A stretch of 64,000 nt of DNA from Hyphomonas sp. GTDB taxonomy: Bacteria; Pseudomonadota; Alphaproteobacteria; Caulobacterales; Hyphomonadaceae. Positions within the stretch are counted from its first letter, which is position 1; the number at the start of each line of letters is the position of its first letter. The position numbers and the translations under genes are program-made. The notes beneath the pieces are model-generated. The model worked only from the letters and a program-made list of their open reading frames with translations, made no database searches and was not told the origin of the DNA. This document shows, one piece after another, positions 8,746 through 18,435 of this stretch. The stretch covers positions 1 to 64,000 of the forward strand of contig NZ_JAGYJH010000004.1 of the NCBI RefSeq assembly GCF_018402285.1, read 5' to 3'.

Positions 8746-9821
8746 AGGGTTCTGAGCCTTTCAGCGGCGATTTCGGGCAGGACATCAACCGTAAACACGC
8801 CCGTAAACTGTTCGACACTGGCGAGATATTTCAGCCGCCCTGGCGATCTGAGCATGGGACAGAACTGAACCGTGAACTGGAAGTTGGAACCTGCCTGAGG
8901 AGGGGCAGCCTGAAAACTCATCATGTAGGGCATAGGCTCCGCGAAGAGCGCATCCAGCCTGCGGGGAACTTCGCCCAGGAGCCGGGCCAGGGCATGTACG
9001 CCGCCGGTATCGAGTTCCCATGGCCCGGCGCAGGGCCGCCGGGCCATGATCCAGGTTTCGTAGGGAAACCGGGCGAACGGAGGACAGAACGCCGACAGGT
9101 CGCCGTCTGAGGTGACATCGAACTTCCCGTTCCAGGACGCGTGGTTGGCGATGAGGTCAAAACCTTCCCCGAAAGCGCGGACCGCCGAGGCCTGAGGTCC
9201 AGGAATGCCGGGGAAAGCGTAGATCTGGCCGTGCGGGTGGGCCAGTGTGACACCGACCCGTTCTCCGCGGTTCTCGAAGGGCAATACAAATGCAAAACCT
9301 GCCGCATGCAGGTATCTGTAGCGGTCAATCAGTGCTTCGATGAGGAGGACGCGCCGCTCCTGGCTCAGGGTGGCGAGACTCCCGGCTTGCTCTTTTGAGA
9401 AAACGACGACGTCGCAATGGCCGTTTGCGGGCCCGCAGGCCCAGTCTGTCACACTGGCGGGCACCGTGGCCGGCGCAAGGCTCGGAAACCTGTTTTCGAA
9501 GACAGCAAGTTCGAAATCTTCAAACGGGATTTCGGTCGCCGGCGCGCCGGGCCTGTGCGGCGCCAGCGGATCGGCCGCCGCCGACGGCAGAAAGGTGCGC
9601 GATTGCCTGTGGGGGGCATAGATCGCCCAGCTGTTCCTCAGGGGATCTCTTCTGAGCTCGCCTGGCGCGGTTTCCGGCCGCAACAGCTCATCAAGAACGG
9701 GCCCCTCATGCGGCGCATAGCCATAAAGGGAGAGATGCCGGCCGTCCGGTTTCCGGTGATCCCGGCGAAAGACCGGTCCGGTTTTTCCTTCGAGGCGGAT
9801 TATGGCGGAGTAATCTGACAT
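8742..9821 (-). CDS. galT: Galactose-1-phosphate uridylyltransferase
   Basis: Exchanges UMP between UDP-glucose and galactose-1-phosphate in the Leloir pathway. The 359-residue protein has the catalytic HPHGQ motif (in [14 protein letters not shown]) carrying the nucleophilic histidine, and FENRFPSL and [10 protein letters not shown] blocks typical of GalT. The open frame reaches back to 9986, but the first 55 residues would cross the divergent promoter and look non-coding. [15 protein letters not shown] from 9821 is the natural start. galE and galM are not in the window. Confidence 0.92.
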   Translation of the reverse strand: MSDYSAIIRLEGKTGPVFRRDHRKPDGRHLSLYGYAPHEGPVLDELLRPETAPGELRRDPLRNSWAIYAPHRQSRTFLPSAAADPLAPHRPGAPATEIPFEDFELAVFENRFPSLAPATVPASVTDWACGPANGHCDVVVFSKEQAGSLATLSQERRVLLIEALIDRYRYLHAAGFAFVLPFENRGERVGVTLAHPHGQIYAFPGIPGPQASAVRAFGEGFDLIANHASWNGKFDVTSDGDLSAFCPPFARFPYETWIMARRPCAGPWELDTGGVHALARLLGEVPRRLDALFAEPMPYMMSFQAAPPQAGSNFQFTVQFCPMLRSPGRLKYLASVEQFTGVFTVDVLPEIAAERLRTL

Positions 9822-9854
9822 GTGAGCTGACAGGCTGCGCGAAAAGGTGAATTC

Positions 9855-9873
9855 AGGTCGGTCCGTCAGACCT
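9855..9873. promoter_or_regulatory. Inverted repeat in the galT/alpha-galactosidase divergent promoter
   Basis: AGGTC (9855-9859) and GACCT (9869-9873) flank 9 bp in the 115-bp region between the divergent galT and alpha-galactosidase starts. The position suits an operator, but the arms are short and no regulator gene is next to the cluster. Confidence 0.3.
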
Positions 9874-9936
9874 ACCGCGTCAGCCCAATTGATCATAGAA
9901 GCAATAAGCTGGCGAGTGGACAGGGGGGAACGGGAC

Positions 9937-11997
9937 ATGACCGACACGGCCATCATTTCTGACGCCGGTTTTGCCCTGCATGTCACCGGGGGAGCGGGCG
10001 CCGGCTTCAGCTTGACCTATTTCGGCCCGTCCTGCGCGGCGCACGGCACCGAGCCACTGCCGGTTCTTCCGGCGGGGCCGGACCGTCCACCCGGCCCGCG
10101 CCTCCTGGCGATGCGGGGCGATGGTTATGACGGGATCTCCCATATCGAAGCCGTGCGCCTTGAGGACGGCCGTGCGGCACACCTGATCCCGGTGTCGATC
10201 GAGCAGGTCTCGGGCACCGCCCTGCACCTTCATTCTGCCGACGAGGCGCAGGGGCTTGGTGTCACCCTGGAGATACGGCTCGGGCATGGGCTACTGCATA
10301 TGCGCACCCGGGTGCGCAATGGCGGACCGGCGCCGGTGCTGCTGATCCGCTGCGCTGCGCTGCTTCTGCCGCTGCCGGACTGGGCTGATGAGGTCATATC
10401 CGGCTACGGGGCCTGGGCCCGCGAAGGGCACACCGCGCGGCGCAGGCTGGATGCGGGTTTTTCCGGCAAGGCGAGCCGGCTCGGGCGTACCGGATTTGAC
10501 GGCCCGCCCGGAATTGTGATCTGTGCGGCCGGCACGACAGAGACCGTCGGCCGCGCCCTGGGCGCCCAGCTCGCCTGGAGTGGCAGTCATCGCATCCATG
10601 CCGAGCGGCTCCGGGACGGGGCTGTCGAACTTTGCGCCGAAGCGATCTATGAGCCAGGCGAGATCCTTATCGGGCCAGATGAAACCTTCGAAACGCCTGA
10701 AGCCCTTGTTGTCCTGTCGGAACAGGGCCTGGATGGTCTCAGAGACGTCTGGCACGCCCACGCACGCCGCCAGGTCCGGCCCGTTACCCGACCGGTCCAT
10801 TTCAACACATGGGAGGCGCGCTATTTCGGTTTCGACGAGCCAGGTCTCATCGAACTCGCAGGCCAGGCGGCCCGGCTTGGTGTCGAGCGCTTCGTCCTTG
10901 ACGACGGGTGGTTTGCCGGCCGCCGGGATGACCGGACATCGCTGGGCGACTGGACCCCTGACCCCGACCGTTTCCCGAACGGCCTTGCGCCCCTCATCCG
11001 CGCGGTAAACGACCTTGGCATGTCCTTCGGGCTCTGGGTTGAGCCGGAAATGGTGAGCCGCCAGAGCCACCTTTACCGGGCCCGTCCGGACTGGGTTCTG
11101 GCGTTCCCGGAAGAGGCTGCGCCGACGGGACGCAACCAGCTGGTACTGGATCTCTCCAATCCCGAGGTTGTGGATCATCTCTTCGGGACGCTGTCAGGCT
11201 TGCTGCGCCCTGGCGGCATTGATTATCTGAAATGGGATTGCAACCGGGAGCTCTATCCGGCAAGCCGGAACGGCAGATTGCGCGCGACGGCGCAGGTCAG
11301 AGGGCTGTATGATCTTCTCGACCGTCTGCAGGCAGCGTTTCCGGAACTGGAGATCGAAAGTTGCGCCAGCGGTGGGGGGCGGATCGATTTCGGTATCCTT
11401 CCGCGCGTCATGCGGTTCTGGGCGAGCGATGCGACGGACGCAGCAGACCGGATCCGGATCCAGGACAGTCTTTCACGATACATTCCTGCGGAAATGATCG
11501 GAAGCCATGTCGGACCCTCCCCAAATCCGATCACGGCAAGGGCATTTCCGATGGCCTTCAGAGGCCTTGTGTCAATGTTCGGGCATATGGGGGTCGAACT
11601 AGATCCGGCAAAACTCGATGCCGGAGACCATGCGACGCTTACCCAGGCAATTGCGCTTCACAAAAAGCTTCGCCCGAGCCTGCAGGCGGGGACCTATAAG
11701 GTGCTCGAAACCGGGGATGCCTCGCTGCACGTCTCCGGACTGTTCCGCGCCGGTTCCGGCGAATTTCTGCTCAGGGTTCTCAGGACGGCCATGTCCGTCT
11801 ACCCCCTGCAGGCGCGGATTACTGTGCCGGGCCTTCCGGGCGGTGCGCGCTACCGGGTACGGGAACTGGTGCTTGGCGAGGAGAGCGGACGCGAGCTCGG
11901 GATACTGACGGCCGAGACGCTTGCCTGGGCCGGTTTCCAGGGTGATCCGCGCAGGCCCGATCACGGACGGCTCTTCCATTTCCTTCCAATCCGGTGA
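9937..11997 (+). CDS. GH36 alpha-galactosidase
   Basis: Hydrolyses terminal alpha-galactosyl residues such as those of melibiose and raffinose. The 686-residue size and motifs fit glycoside hydrolase family 36: LDDGWFAGRRDD, DYLKWDCNRE with the nucleophile D434, CASGGGRIDFGIL, and RFWASDATDAADRIRIQ with the acid/base D498. No signal peptide is seen, so it is cytoplasmic and the galactoside must be imported. The open frame begins at 9847, but the ATG at 9937 has a G-rich Shine-Dalgarno (AGGGGGGAA) and gives a normal N-terminus. The beta-galactosidase gene follows after 7 bp. Confidence 0.9.
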   Translation: MTDTAIISDAGFALHVTGGAGAGFSLTYFGPSCAAHGTEPLPVLPAGPDRPPGPRLLAMRGDGYDGISHIEAVRLEDGRAAHLIPVSIEQVSGTALHLHSADEAQGLGVTLEIRLGHGLLHMRTRVRNGGPAPVLLIRCAALLLPLPDWADEVISGYGAWAREGHTARRRLDAGFSGKASRLGRTGFDGPPGIVICAAGTTETVGRALGAQLAWSGSHRIHAERLRDGAVELCAEAIYEPGEILIGPDETFETPEALVVLSEQGLDGLRDVWHAHARRQVRPVTRPVHFNTWEARYFGFDEPGLIELAGQAARLGVERFVLDDGWFAGRRDDRTSLGDWTPDPDRFPNGLAPLIRAVNDLGMSFGLWVEPEMVSRQSHLYRARPDWVLAFPEEAAPTGRNQLVLDLSNPEVVDHLFGTLSGLLRPGGIDYLKWDCNRELYPASRNGRLRATAQVRGLYDLLDRLQAAFPELEIESCASGGGRIDFGILPRVMRFWASDATDAADRIRIQDSLSRYIPAEMIGSHVGPSPNPITARAFPMAFRGLVSMFGHMGVELDPAKLDAGDHATLTQAIALHKKLRPSLQAGTYKVLETGDASLHVSGLFRAGSGEFLLRVLRTAMSVYPLQARITVPGLPGGARYRVRELVLGEESGRELGILTAETLAWAGFQGDPRRPDHGRLFHFLPIR

Positions 11998-12004
11998 GGC
12001 CTTC

Positions 12005-13999
12005 ATGAAGCTTGGCGTCTGCTACTATCCCGAACACTGGCCCGAGGAACACTGGCGTGAGGATGCCGCCATGATGCGTGCGCTCGGGGTTTCAATGGTC
12101 CGCATCGGCGAGTTCGCCTGGTCGCGGATCGAGCCTGCGCCGGGGCGGTTTGACTGGGGCTGGCTTGACCGGGCTGTCGCAGTGCTGGCCGAGGCGGGGC
12201 TGGGCATTGTGCTTTCCACCCCGACAGCCACGCCTCCGAAATGGCTTGTTGACCTCAGGCCTGACATCCTTCCTTTTGACCAACACGGCCATCCCCGGCG
12301 GTTTGGTTCGCGGCGGCATTACTGCTTCTCTTCCCGCGCTTACCGCGCCGAAAGCCGGCGCGTGACCGAGGCTGTCGCCCGCCGTTACGGCGAGCACCCC
12401 GCGGTGATCCTCTGGCAGACCGATAATGAATACGGCCATCATGGCAGTGATGAAAGTTTCTCTCCCGATGCTGTGTCTGCCTTTCGGGACTGGCTGGCGG
12501 CCCGGTACCGATCGGTTGCGGCCCTCAATGATGCCTGGGGAACGGTCTTCTGGTCTCAGGAGTATGCAAGCTTTGCCGAGGTTGATCCGCCTCAGGCCAC
12601 CGTTACAGAAGCCAATCCGTCACACAGGCTCGACTGGCGGCGCTTCTGTTCTGACCAGATGTGCGCATTCAACCGAGACCAGGTTGATATTCTCCGTAAG
12701 TTCAGCCCCGGGCGTCCGGTAACCCACAACTTCATCGGTGATTTCATCCGGCTCGATCACCGCAAGATGGGACGGGATCTGGACTATGCGAGCTGGGACA
12801 GCTACCCGATCGGACTTCTCAGCGAAGGGATCGCGTCAGAAGGCGAGAAGATCCGTAGGCTGAGGTATGGGGATCCTGACTTTGCGGCATTCAATCATGA
12901 TGTGTTCAGGGCCTGTGCCCCAAAATGGGGTGTCATGGAGCAGCAGCCAGGTCCTGTGAACTGGGCAAACTGCAACGCAGCGCCTGCGGCCGGTGTGGTC
13001 CGCCTGTGGACCTGGGAAGCCTTTGCCCATGGCGCAGGGTTTGTCAGTTACTTCAGATGGCGCCAGGTTCCTTTTGCTCAGGAGCAGATGCATGCAGCCC
13101 TCCTGGCGACGGATCGCACGCCGCAGCCGGTATGCGACGAAATCCGCAGGGTGGCAGAGGAAGTCGCTGCCTTTCCCGATTTTGAGAAAGTCCGATCCCG
13201 GATCGGCCTCCTGATGGATTACCCGTCTCTCTGGCAGCTGGAAATTCAGCCGCATGGCAACAAGGACGGGCCGCTGGGGCCGGCGCGTATCTGCTACAGG
13301 GCCTGCCGTATGCTCGGCCAGTCGGTAGACATGGTTTTCCCCGATGATGATTTTGACGGATATGACCTTATCCTTGTGCCTGCTGTAACCATTCTCACGG
13401 ACGCGCTAGTCGGCAAACTTGCGCGCAGCGGTGCAGTCATTCTCGCCACGGCGCTCTCAGGCGCGCGCGAGGAGACCGGTCGCACATCAGCACCTTTGCC
13501 GCCCGGGCCTCTGGCTGCGCTTCTGGGCACACGTGTCCTTTCTTTCGAAAGCCTTCCGAAGGACGTGCCCGTGGTGGTCAAGACGCCGGATCTCTCCCTT
13601 GCCGGGCACGTCTGGAGAGAGAGAATCGAAACTTCAGCCGAGCCCTGGGGCTGGTTTGAAGACGGCTCGCCCGCGCAGGTAAAGTCGGGGAACTTCCGCT
13701 ATCTTGCTTACTGGCCGGATGAAACATCATGGCAGATCATCCTGCAGCAATTGCTTGACGAGCGTGGGGTGCCTCACTGGCACACAGGACCTGACCTTCG
13801 TCTTGTGCATTCCGGAGAGCTGGTATTCGCGTTCAATTACGGACCGGACACAGAGGACCTTGGGGCGCGTGCAATCGGGCCTTCCGATCAGAAATGGCTC
13901 CTGGGCGGGCCCTGCCTTCCGCCTGCCGGGGTTGCGGCCTGGAAGGCAGAGCGACCGAGGAAGCAGGCGGACACGCCTGGTCCCGGCAGCCCCGGCTGA
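12005..13999 (+). CDS. GH42 beta-galactosidase
   Basis: Hydrolyses beta-galactosides to galactose. The 664-residue protein starts MKLGVCYYPEHWPEEHW, the classic GH42 N-terminus. WQTDNEYG holds the acid/base E142, and VMEQQPGPVNWA holds the nucleophile E312. The C-terminal part fits the trimerisation (class I glutamine amidotransferase-like) and beta domains. The ATG at 12005 is chosen over the upstream frame opening at 11921 because it begins the conserved motif. With the GH36 enzyme upstream and galT-galK divergent, the cluster converts alpha- and beta-galactosides to glucose-1-phosphate, apart from the missing epimerase. Confidence 0.92.
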   Translation: MKLGVCYYPEHWPEEHWREDAAMMRALGVSMVRIGEFAWSRIEPAPGRFDWGWLDRAVAVLAEAGLGIVLSTPTATPPKWLVDLRPDILPFDQHGHPRRFGSRRHYCFSSRAYRAESRRVTEAVARRYGEHPAVILWQTDNEYGHHGSDESFSPDAVSAFRDWLAARYRSVAALNDAWGTVFWSQEYASFAEVDPPQATVTEANPSHRLDWRRFCSDQMCAFNRDQVDILRKFSPGRPVTHNFIGDFIRLDHRKMGRDLDYASWDSYPIGLLSEGIASEGEKIRRLRYGDPDFAAFNHDVFRACAPKWGVMEQQPGPVNWANCNAAPAAGVVRLWTWEAFAHGAGFVSYFRWRQVPFAQEQMHAALLATDRTPQPVCDEIRRVAEEVAAFPDFEKVRSRIGLLMDYPSLWQLEIQPHGNKDGPLGPARICYRACRMLGQSVDMVFPDDDFDGYDLILVPAVTILTDALVGKLARSGAVILATALSGAREETGRTSAPLPPGPLAALLGTRVLSFESLPKDVPVVVKTPDLSLAGHVWRERIETSAEPWGWFEDGSPAQVKSGNFRYLAYWPDETSWQIILQQLLDERGVPHWHTGPDLRLVHSGELVFAFNYGPDTEDLGARAIGPSDQKWLLGGPCLPPAGVAAWKAERPRKQADTPGPGSPG

Positions 14000-14006
14000 G
14001 GGGCTG
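13987..14006 (+). terminator. Hairpin at the end of the beta-galactosidase gene
   Basis: CAGCCCC (13987-13993) pairs with GGGGCTG (14000-14006), and the stop codon sits in the 6-base loop. No T-run follows, so it may be a weak terminator or an mRNA 3' stabiliser. Confidence 0.35.
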
Positions 14007-14310
14007 AGTGCCCCCTTTCCGGCCGGCCTTAAGGTCCGTAGGGAGCGCTTGACGGCCTCGGTCAGGTCCTTCCGCCCTGAGCCCGCCCAGGCGCGATCCT
14101 CAGCGGAAGGCTTTTGCTTCGGGGAAGTTCCGGTCGTTTGCAGTTTCCCGATCCCTCCGCCCTATCCGCCCCTCCGGTACATTCCGTATACAGGCGCAGC
14201 GCGCCCCGGTTCAGTCTGGGGGTAGACATACGCCTCTCCCGCAGTGAGGGAGGGCGTCAGCATCGTGTCCGGAACCTTGCAGAAGAGGAGGCCGGAAAGG
14301 GAGAAACAGA
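14000..14310. other. 311-bp intergenic stretch
   Basis: No gene or strong repeat was recognised apart from the hairpin at its left edge. It probably carries the promoter of the DUF2189 gene, but no clear hexamers were picked out. Confidence 0.4.
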
Positions 14311-15075
14311 GTGAACGAGACGCCCGCGCGCCTGCCTGACATCCATACTGTATCCCTGGCAGCGCCTCTGGGCTGGCTGGCTGCAGGCTGGCGCGATTTT
14401 CGGGCCGCCCCGCTCATCTGCCTTGCCTATGGGGTAATCCTTGCAGGGATCAGCGCGGGGATATTCCTTGTCCTTTACCGCACGGGGTCTGTCAGCTGGT
14501 TTTTCGTTCTTTTGGGTGGCTTTCTGATCATTGGTCCCATGCTGGGTATGGGGCTCTACGAGGCGGCCCGGCTGCGGGCTGCCGGACAGAAACCGACATT
14601 TTCAGGAATGATCTGGGTAAGGTCAGCCATGCGCCGTGACCAGTTGCTCCTCGGGTTGCTGATGGTTTTCCTGTACTTCCTGTGGACCCGGATCGCCCAG
14701 GTCATCTATGCGCTCTCCACCCCGCGCATCTTTCGCGAGCCGGAAGACTTTCTGACCTTTGTCCTGTCTGATCCCAACGGGCATGTGATGGTTCTGGCCG
14801 GACTGATCACCGGCGGGGTTGTCGCGTTCTGCAACTATTCGCTCGCGGTGATTGCTGCGCCCATGCTGCTTGACCGCCGATATGATGTCTTCATGGCTCT
14901 GGCGACGAGCGTGCGCTCGGTAAACCGGAATTTTTTCCCCATGGTCGTCTGGGCCATGATCATCACTGCGCTGACAGGACTTGGGATCTTTACCGCATTT
15001 CTGGGGCTGATCATCGTCTTCCCTCTCGTCGGTCTTGCAAGCTGGCACGCCTATACCGGCCTTGTGCGCCAGTAA
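14311..15075 (+). CDS. DUF2189 integral membrane protein
   Basis: A 254-residue inner-membrane protein with about six hydrophobic helices. The N-terminal LGWLAAGWRDFRAAPLICL and the central VRSVNRNFFPMVVWA resemble the DUF2189 family, often found near cytochrome oxidase genes though not here. It starts with GTG at 14311 behind a GGAAAGGG Shine-Dalgarno. The function is unknown. It is convergent with dnaE2. Confidence 0.7.
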   Translation: MNETPARLPDIHTVSLAAPLGWLAAGWRDFRAAPLICLAYGVILAGISAGIFLVLYRTGSVSWFFVLLGGFLIIGPMLGMGLYEAARLRAAGQKPTFSGMIWVRSAMRRDQLLLGLLMVFLYFLWTRIAQVIYALSTPRIFREPEDFLTFVLSDPNGHVMVLAGLITGGVVAFCNYSLAVIAAPMLLDRRYDVFMALATSVRSVNRNFFPMVVWAMIITALTGLGIFTAFLGLIIVFPLVGLASWHAYTGLVRQ

Positions 15076-15165
15076 CGGGCCTTTTTTCAGCAGACGACAG
15101 GCGCCGACCTTCCCGGACAACATGCAAAATTCAGCGGAGGGCGTGGCCTCGCAGCGAAAGGGTTC

Positions 15166-18100
15166 TTAATGGAAGTCCCGGCTGGGCGGGATGATGCGCA
15201 CGTCGCGGGGGTGGCGGGCGGAGCTTCGGCGGTTGCCGGTGCCGCGGTTCCCGGAGGGAGGGCGCGCAACCTCATCTGGTCGGGCTAGGACGCCTTTGAT
15301 GGGATCGCGCAGGGTGTCTTCCGAGAGGAGGGACAGGTCGGCCGAGCAGTCAATCAGCTGATCGGCGACGATGTGGGTGACATTGTCGGCAGTCTGGACC
15401 TGGCCGCGTACATGCAGGATGCGCGCGCGCATCAGGACCGGACGGAAGCGTTCCTTCACGCGCGGCCAGACAACGAGGTTCGCGACGCCCGATTCGTCCT
15501 CAATGGTAATGAAAACGACCCCGCTCGCCGTGCCCGGCTGCTGACGTACGAGGACAAGGCCGGACGTCTGGATGCGCTGCCCGTTTCGCGCAGCGACCGC
15601 CTCGGCCGTTGTCACGATGCCGCGCCGGGCATGCACGTCCCGCAGGAAACGCATCGGATGGTCTTTCAGAGACAGGCGCGCGGTCTGGTAGTCCTGGATC
15701 ACCTCCTCTGAGGGCGGAATAACCGGCAGAAAGACTTCCCGCTCCTTGCCCTGTTCGGCCACATCCGAGGTGGCGAACAGAGGTAAGGCCTGGCCGGCCG
15801 CTTCACCCCGCACCTTCCACAGAGCCGTGCGGCGAGACAAGCCGACTGAACCAAAAGCGTCAGCGGCGGCGAGCCGCTCCACCGCTGACCTGGGAAGTTT
15901 CGCCCGCCGGATCAGCGCTTCCGGGCTGCCATACCCGGTTTCCCGCATCTCTGTCAGCCGGGCCATGTCCGCTTCCCGAAGGCCGTCGACCTGACGCAAA
16001 CCGAGCCGGACCGCAAAGGCGCCTTCCTCTTTCTCAGAGGGTTCCAGCGTCGTGTCCCAGTCTGAATAATTCACGTCCACAGGCAGTATCTCGACCCCGT
16101 GCTCCTGCGCGTCCCGCACGATCTGGGCAGGCGCATAGAAACCCATCGGCTGGCTGTTGAGAAGCGCCGCGCAGAATATGTCCGGGTGGTGGCATTTGAT
16201 CCAGGAAGAGACGTAGACCAGAAGGGCAAAAGAGGCGGCATGGCTTTCCGGAAACCCGTACTCGCCAAACCCCTTGATCTGGTCGAAGCAGGCTTTTGCA
16301 AAAGCTGGCTGATATCCCCGGTCGATCATCCGTGTAACGAACTTATCTTCATAATTGTGGATGGTGCCGATATTGCGGAACGTTGCCATGGCGCGGCGCA
16401 GACCATTGGCTTCTTCCGGCGTGAACTTTGCCGCGTCGATGGCAATCTGCATTGCCTGCTCCTGGAACAGGGGGACGCCAAGGGTCCGGCGGAGGATGGA
16501 TTCCAGCTCATCGGCCGGGCCTTTATCTGCCTTCGGGCTCGGGAAGCTGACCGCCTCGATCTTCTTGCGTCTGCGAAGATAGGGGTGGACCATATTGCCC
16601 TGGATCGGGCCGGGGCGGACGATGGCGACTTCGATCACGAGATCATAGAAGGTGCGCGGCCGCAGGCGCGGCAGCATCGCCATCTGCGCCCGGCTCTCGA
16701 CCTGGAAGACACCGAGGCTGTCGGCCGCGCACAGCATGTCATAGGTCGCCTTATCCTCCTGCGGGATGGCGGCGAGATCATAGCGCATGCCCTTGTGGCT
16801 ATCGAGCAGCTCGAACGCCTTGCGGATACAGGTCAGCATACCGAGGGCGAGCACGTCGACTTTCATGATGCCGAGGGCGTCGATGTCGTCCTTGTCCCAT
16901 TCGATGAAGGTGCGATCCTCCATCGCCGCGTTGCCGACCGGAACCGTCTCGATCAGGGCTCTGCGTGTCAGCACGAAGCCGCCGACATGCTGGGACAGGT
17001 GGCGCGGAAAACCGAGCAGCTGACGGGCAAGCCGTATGGCGCGCCGGATCAGCGGATTGGCCGGATCAAGACCCGCCTCGATGATGCGCTTGTCCGGCAG
17101 GCCATCGCTCCAGCTGCCCCAGACCCCGCTCGCCAGCGCGGCCGAAATCTCTTCGCTCAGCCCCAGCGCCTTGCAAACCTCGCGGATCGCCGAACGCGAG
17201 CGATAGCAGATGACGGTGGCCGTCAGCGCGGCGCGATGCCGGCCATATCGCGCGTATACGTACTGGATGACTTCCTCGCGCCGTTCATGCTCGAAATCAA
17301 CATCGATGTCGGGCGGCTCCCTGCGTTCGGGGGAAAGGAAGCGCTCGAACAGGAGGTTGCTCAGGGCCGGATCAACACTTGTCACGCCCAGGCAATAGCA
17401 GACCGCCGAATTGGCCGCCGAACCCCGGCCCTGGCAAAGGATGCCTTTGCTGCGTGCCCAGGCGACGATATCATGCACAGTCAGGAAGTAGGGCGCGTAG
17501 TTCAGCTGCTCGATCACCCCGAGTTCCTTGTGGAGCTGGGCTGTTACCTTTTCCGGAATGCCGCGCGGATACCGCCAGGCCGCGCCGTTCCAGGTGAGAT
17601 GCGCCAGATGCGCCTGAGGCGTTGAGCCCGGCGGCACGGGCTCGTCGGGATACTCATAGGAAAGTTCGTCGAGGCTGAAGGTGCAGCGCGCAGCAATCTC
17701 CAGCGTGCGCGCGATCGCCGGCTCGAAGCCCCGGAACAGCCGCGCCATTTCTTCGGGCGGTTTGAGATGCCGTTCGGCATTTGCCTCCAGAAGGTAGCCG
17801 GCTGTGTCGATTGTGCAGTGTTCACGGATGCAGATCATCACATCCTGCAGGGGACGCCGGTCAGGCACGTGATAGAGGACGTCGTTGAGCGCCACCATCG
17901 GGGCGCCGGCCTGCGCGGAGAGCTGCGCGAGCCGCCCGAGGCGTTCCCGGTTCCGGCCGGAATAGGTGTAGCGTGCGCCAAGATAAATCCGCTCCGGTGC
18001 GGCTTGTGCGATCTGCTCCAGCTGTTGGGCGAAGGCGGGTTCCGGCACATTCGGGGGCAGCACGATCATCACCTGATCTTCGCTGGCAGCCAGGATATCG

Positions 18101-18435
18101 GCGAGCCGGATATGGCATTCGCCCTTCGGGACACCCGGTTTCATCTTGCCTTCCGAAAGGAGCCGCGAGAGCCGGCCATAGGCTGCGCGGTTGATCGGAT
18201 AGGCAATGATTTCCGGGCCATCCTGCGGCACGAGGCGGGCGCCGATGAGCAGTTTCAGCCCGGCCGCCCTGGCGGCCACATGCGCCCGGACCACACCGGC
18301 CAGCGTGTTCCGGTCTGCCACGCCGATAGCGCCAAGTCCGAGGGCGGCAGCGCGCTGCACAAGTTCCCCGGCATGGCTTGCGCCATGCAGGAAAGAGAAA
18401 TTGGTTGTTACGGCAAGTTCGGCATAACCTGTCAT
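15166..18435 (-). CDS. dnaE2: Error-prone DNA polymerase DnaE2 (ImuC)
   Basis: The catalytic polymerase of the SOS mutasome, which copies past damaged template with ImuA and ImuB. The 1089-residue length and the N-terminal PHP region (FSFLHGASHAGELVQRAAALG) fit. PDIDVDFEHERREEVIQYV is the C-family polymerase catalytic block, and the terminal HPRDVRIIPPSRDFH is the DnaE2-specific tail. Its start overlaps the imuB stop by 4 bp. Expression should follow the SOS box in front of imuA. Confidence 0.95.
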   Translation of the reverse strand: MTGYAELAVTTNFSFLHGASHAGELVQRAAALGLGAIGVADRNTLAGVVRAHVAARAAGLKLLIGARLVPQDGPEIIAYPINRAAYGRLSRLLSEGKMKPGVPKGECHIRLADILAASEDQVMIVLPPNVPEPAFAQQLEQIAQAAPERIYLGARYTYSGRNRERLGRLAQLSAQAGAPMVALNDVLYHVPDRRPLQDVMICIREHCTIDTAGYLLEANAERHLKPPEEMARLFRGFEPAIARTLEIAARCTFSLDELSYEYPDEPVPPGSTPQAHLAHLTWNGAAWRYPRGIPEKVTAQLHKELGVIEQLNYAPYFLTVHDIVAWARSKGILCQGRGSAANSAVCYCLGVTSVDPALSNLLFERFLSPERREPPDIDVDFEHERREEVIQYVYARYGRHRAALTATVICYRSRSAIREVCKALGLSEEISAALASGVWGSWSDGLPDKRIIEAGLDPANPLIRRAIRLARQLLGFPRHLSQHVGGFVLTRRALIETVPVGNAAMEDRTFIEWDKDDIDALGIMKVDVLALGMLTCIRKAFELLDSHKGMRYDLAAIPQEDKATYDMLCAADSLGVFQVESRAQMAMLPRLRPRTFYDLVIEVAIVRPGPIQGNMVHPYLRRRKKIEAVSFPSPKADKGPADELESILRRTLGVPLFQEQAMQIAIDAAKFTPEEANGLRRAMATFRNIGTIHNYEDKFVTRMIDRGYQPAFAKACFDQIKGFGEYGFPESHAASFALLVYVSSWIKCHHPDIFCAALLNSQPMGFYAPAQIVRDAQEHGVEILPVDVNYSDWDTTLEPSEKEEGAFAVRLGLRQVDGLREADMARLTEMRETGYGSPEALIRRAKLPRSAVERLAAADAFGSVGLSRRTALWKVRGEAAGQALPLFATSDVAEQGKEREVFLPVIPPSEEVIQDYQTARLSLKDHPMRFLRDVHARRGIVTTAEAVAARNGQRIQTSGLVLVRQQPGTASGVVFITIEDESGVANLVVWPRVKERFRPVLMRARILHVRGQVQTADNVTHIVADQLIDCSADLSLLSEDTLRDPIKGVLARPDEVARPPSGNRGTGNRRSSARHPRDVRIIPPSRDFH

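Noticed and set aside
16099-17625. 508-codon plus-strand frame opposite dnaE2
   Set aside because: Antisense shadow of a well-conserved polymerase in high-GC DNA; no motif.
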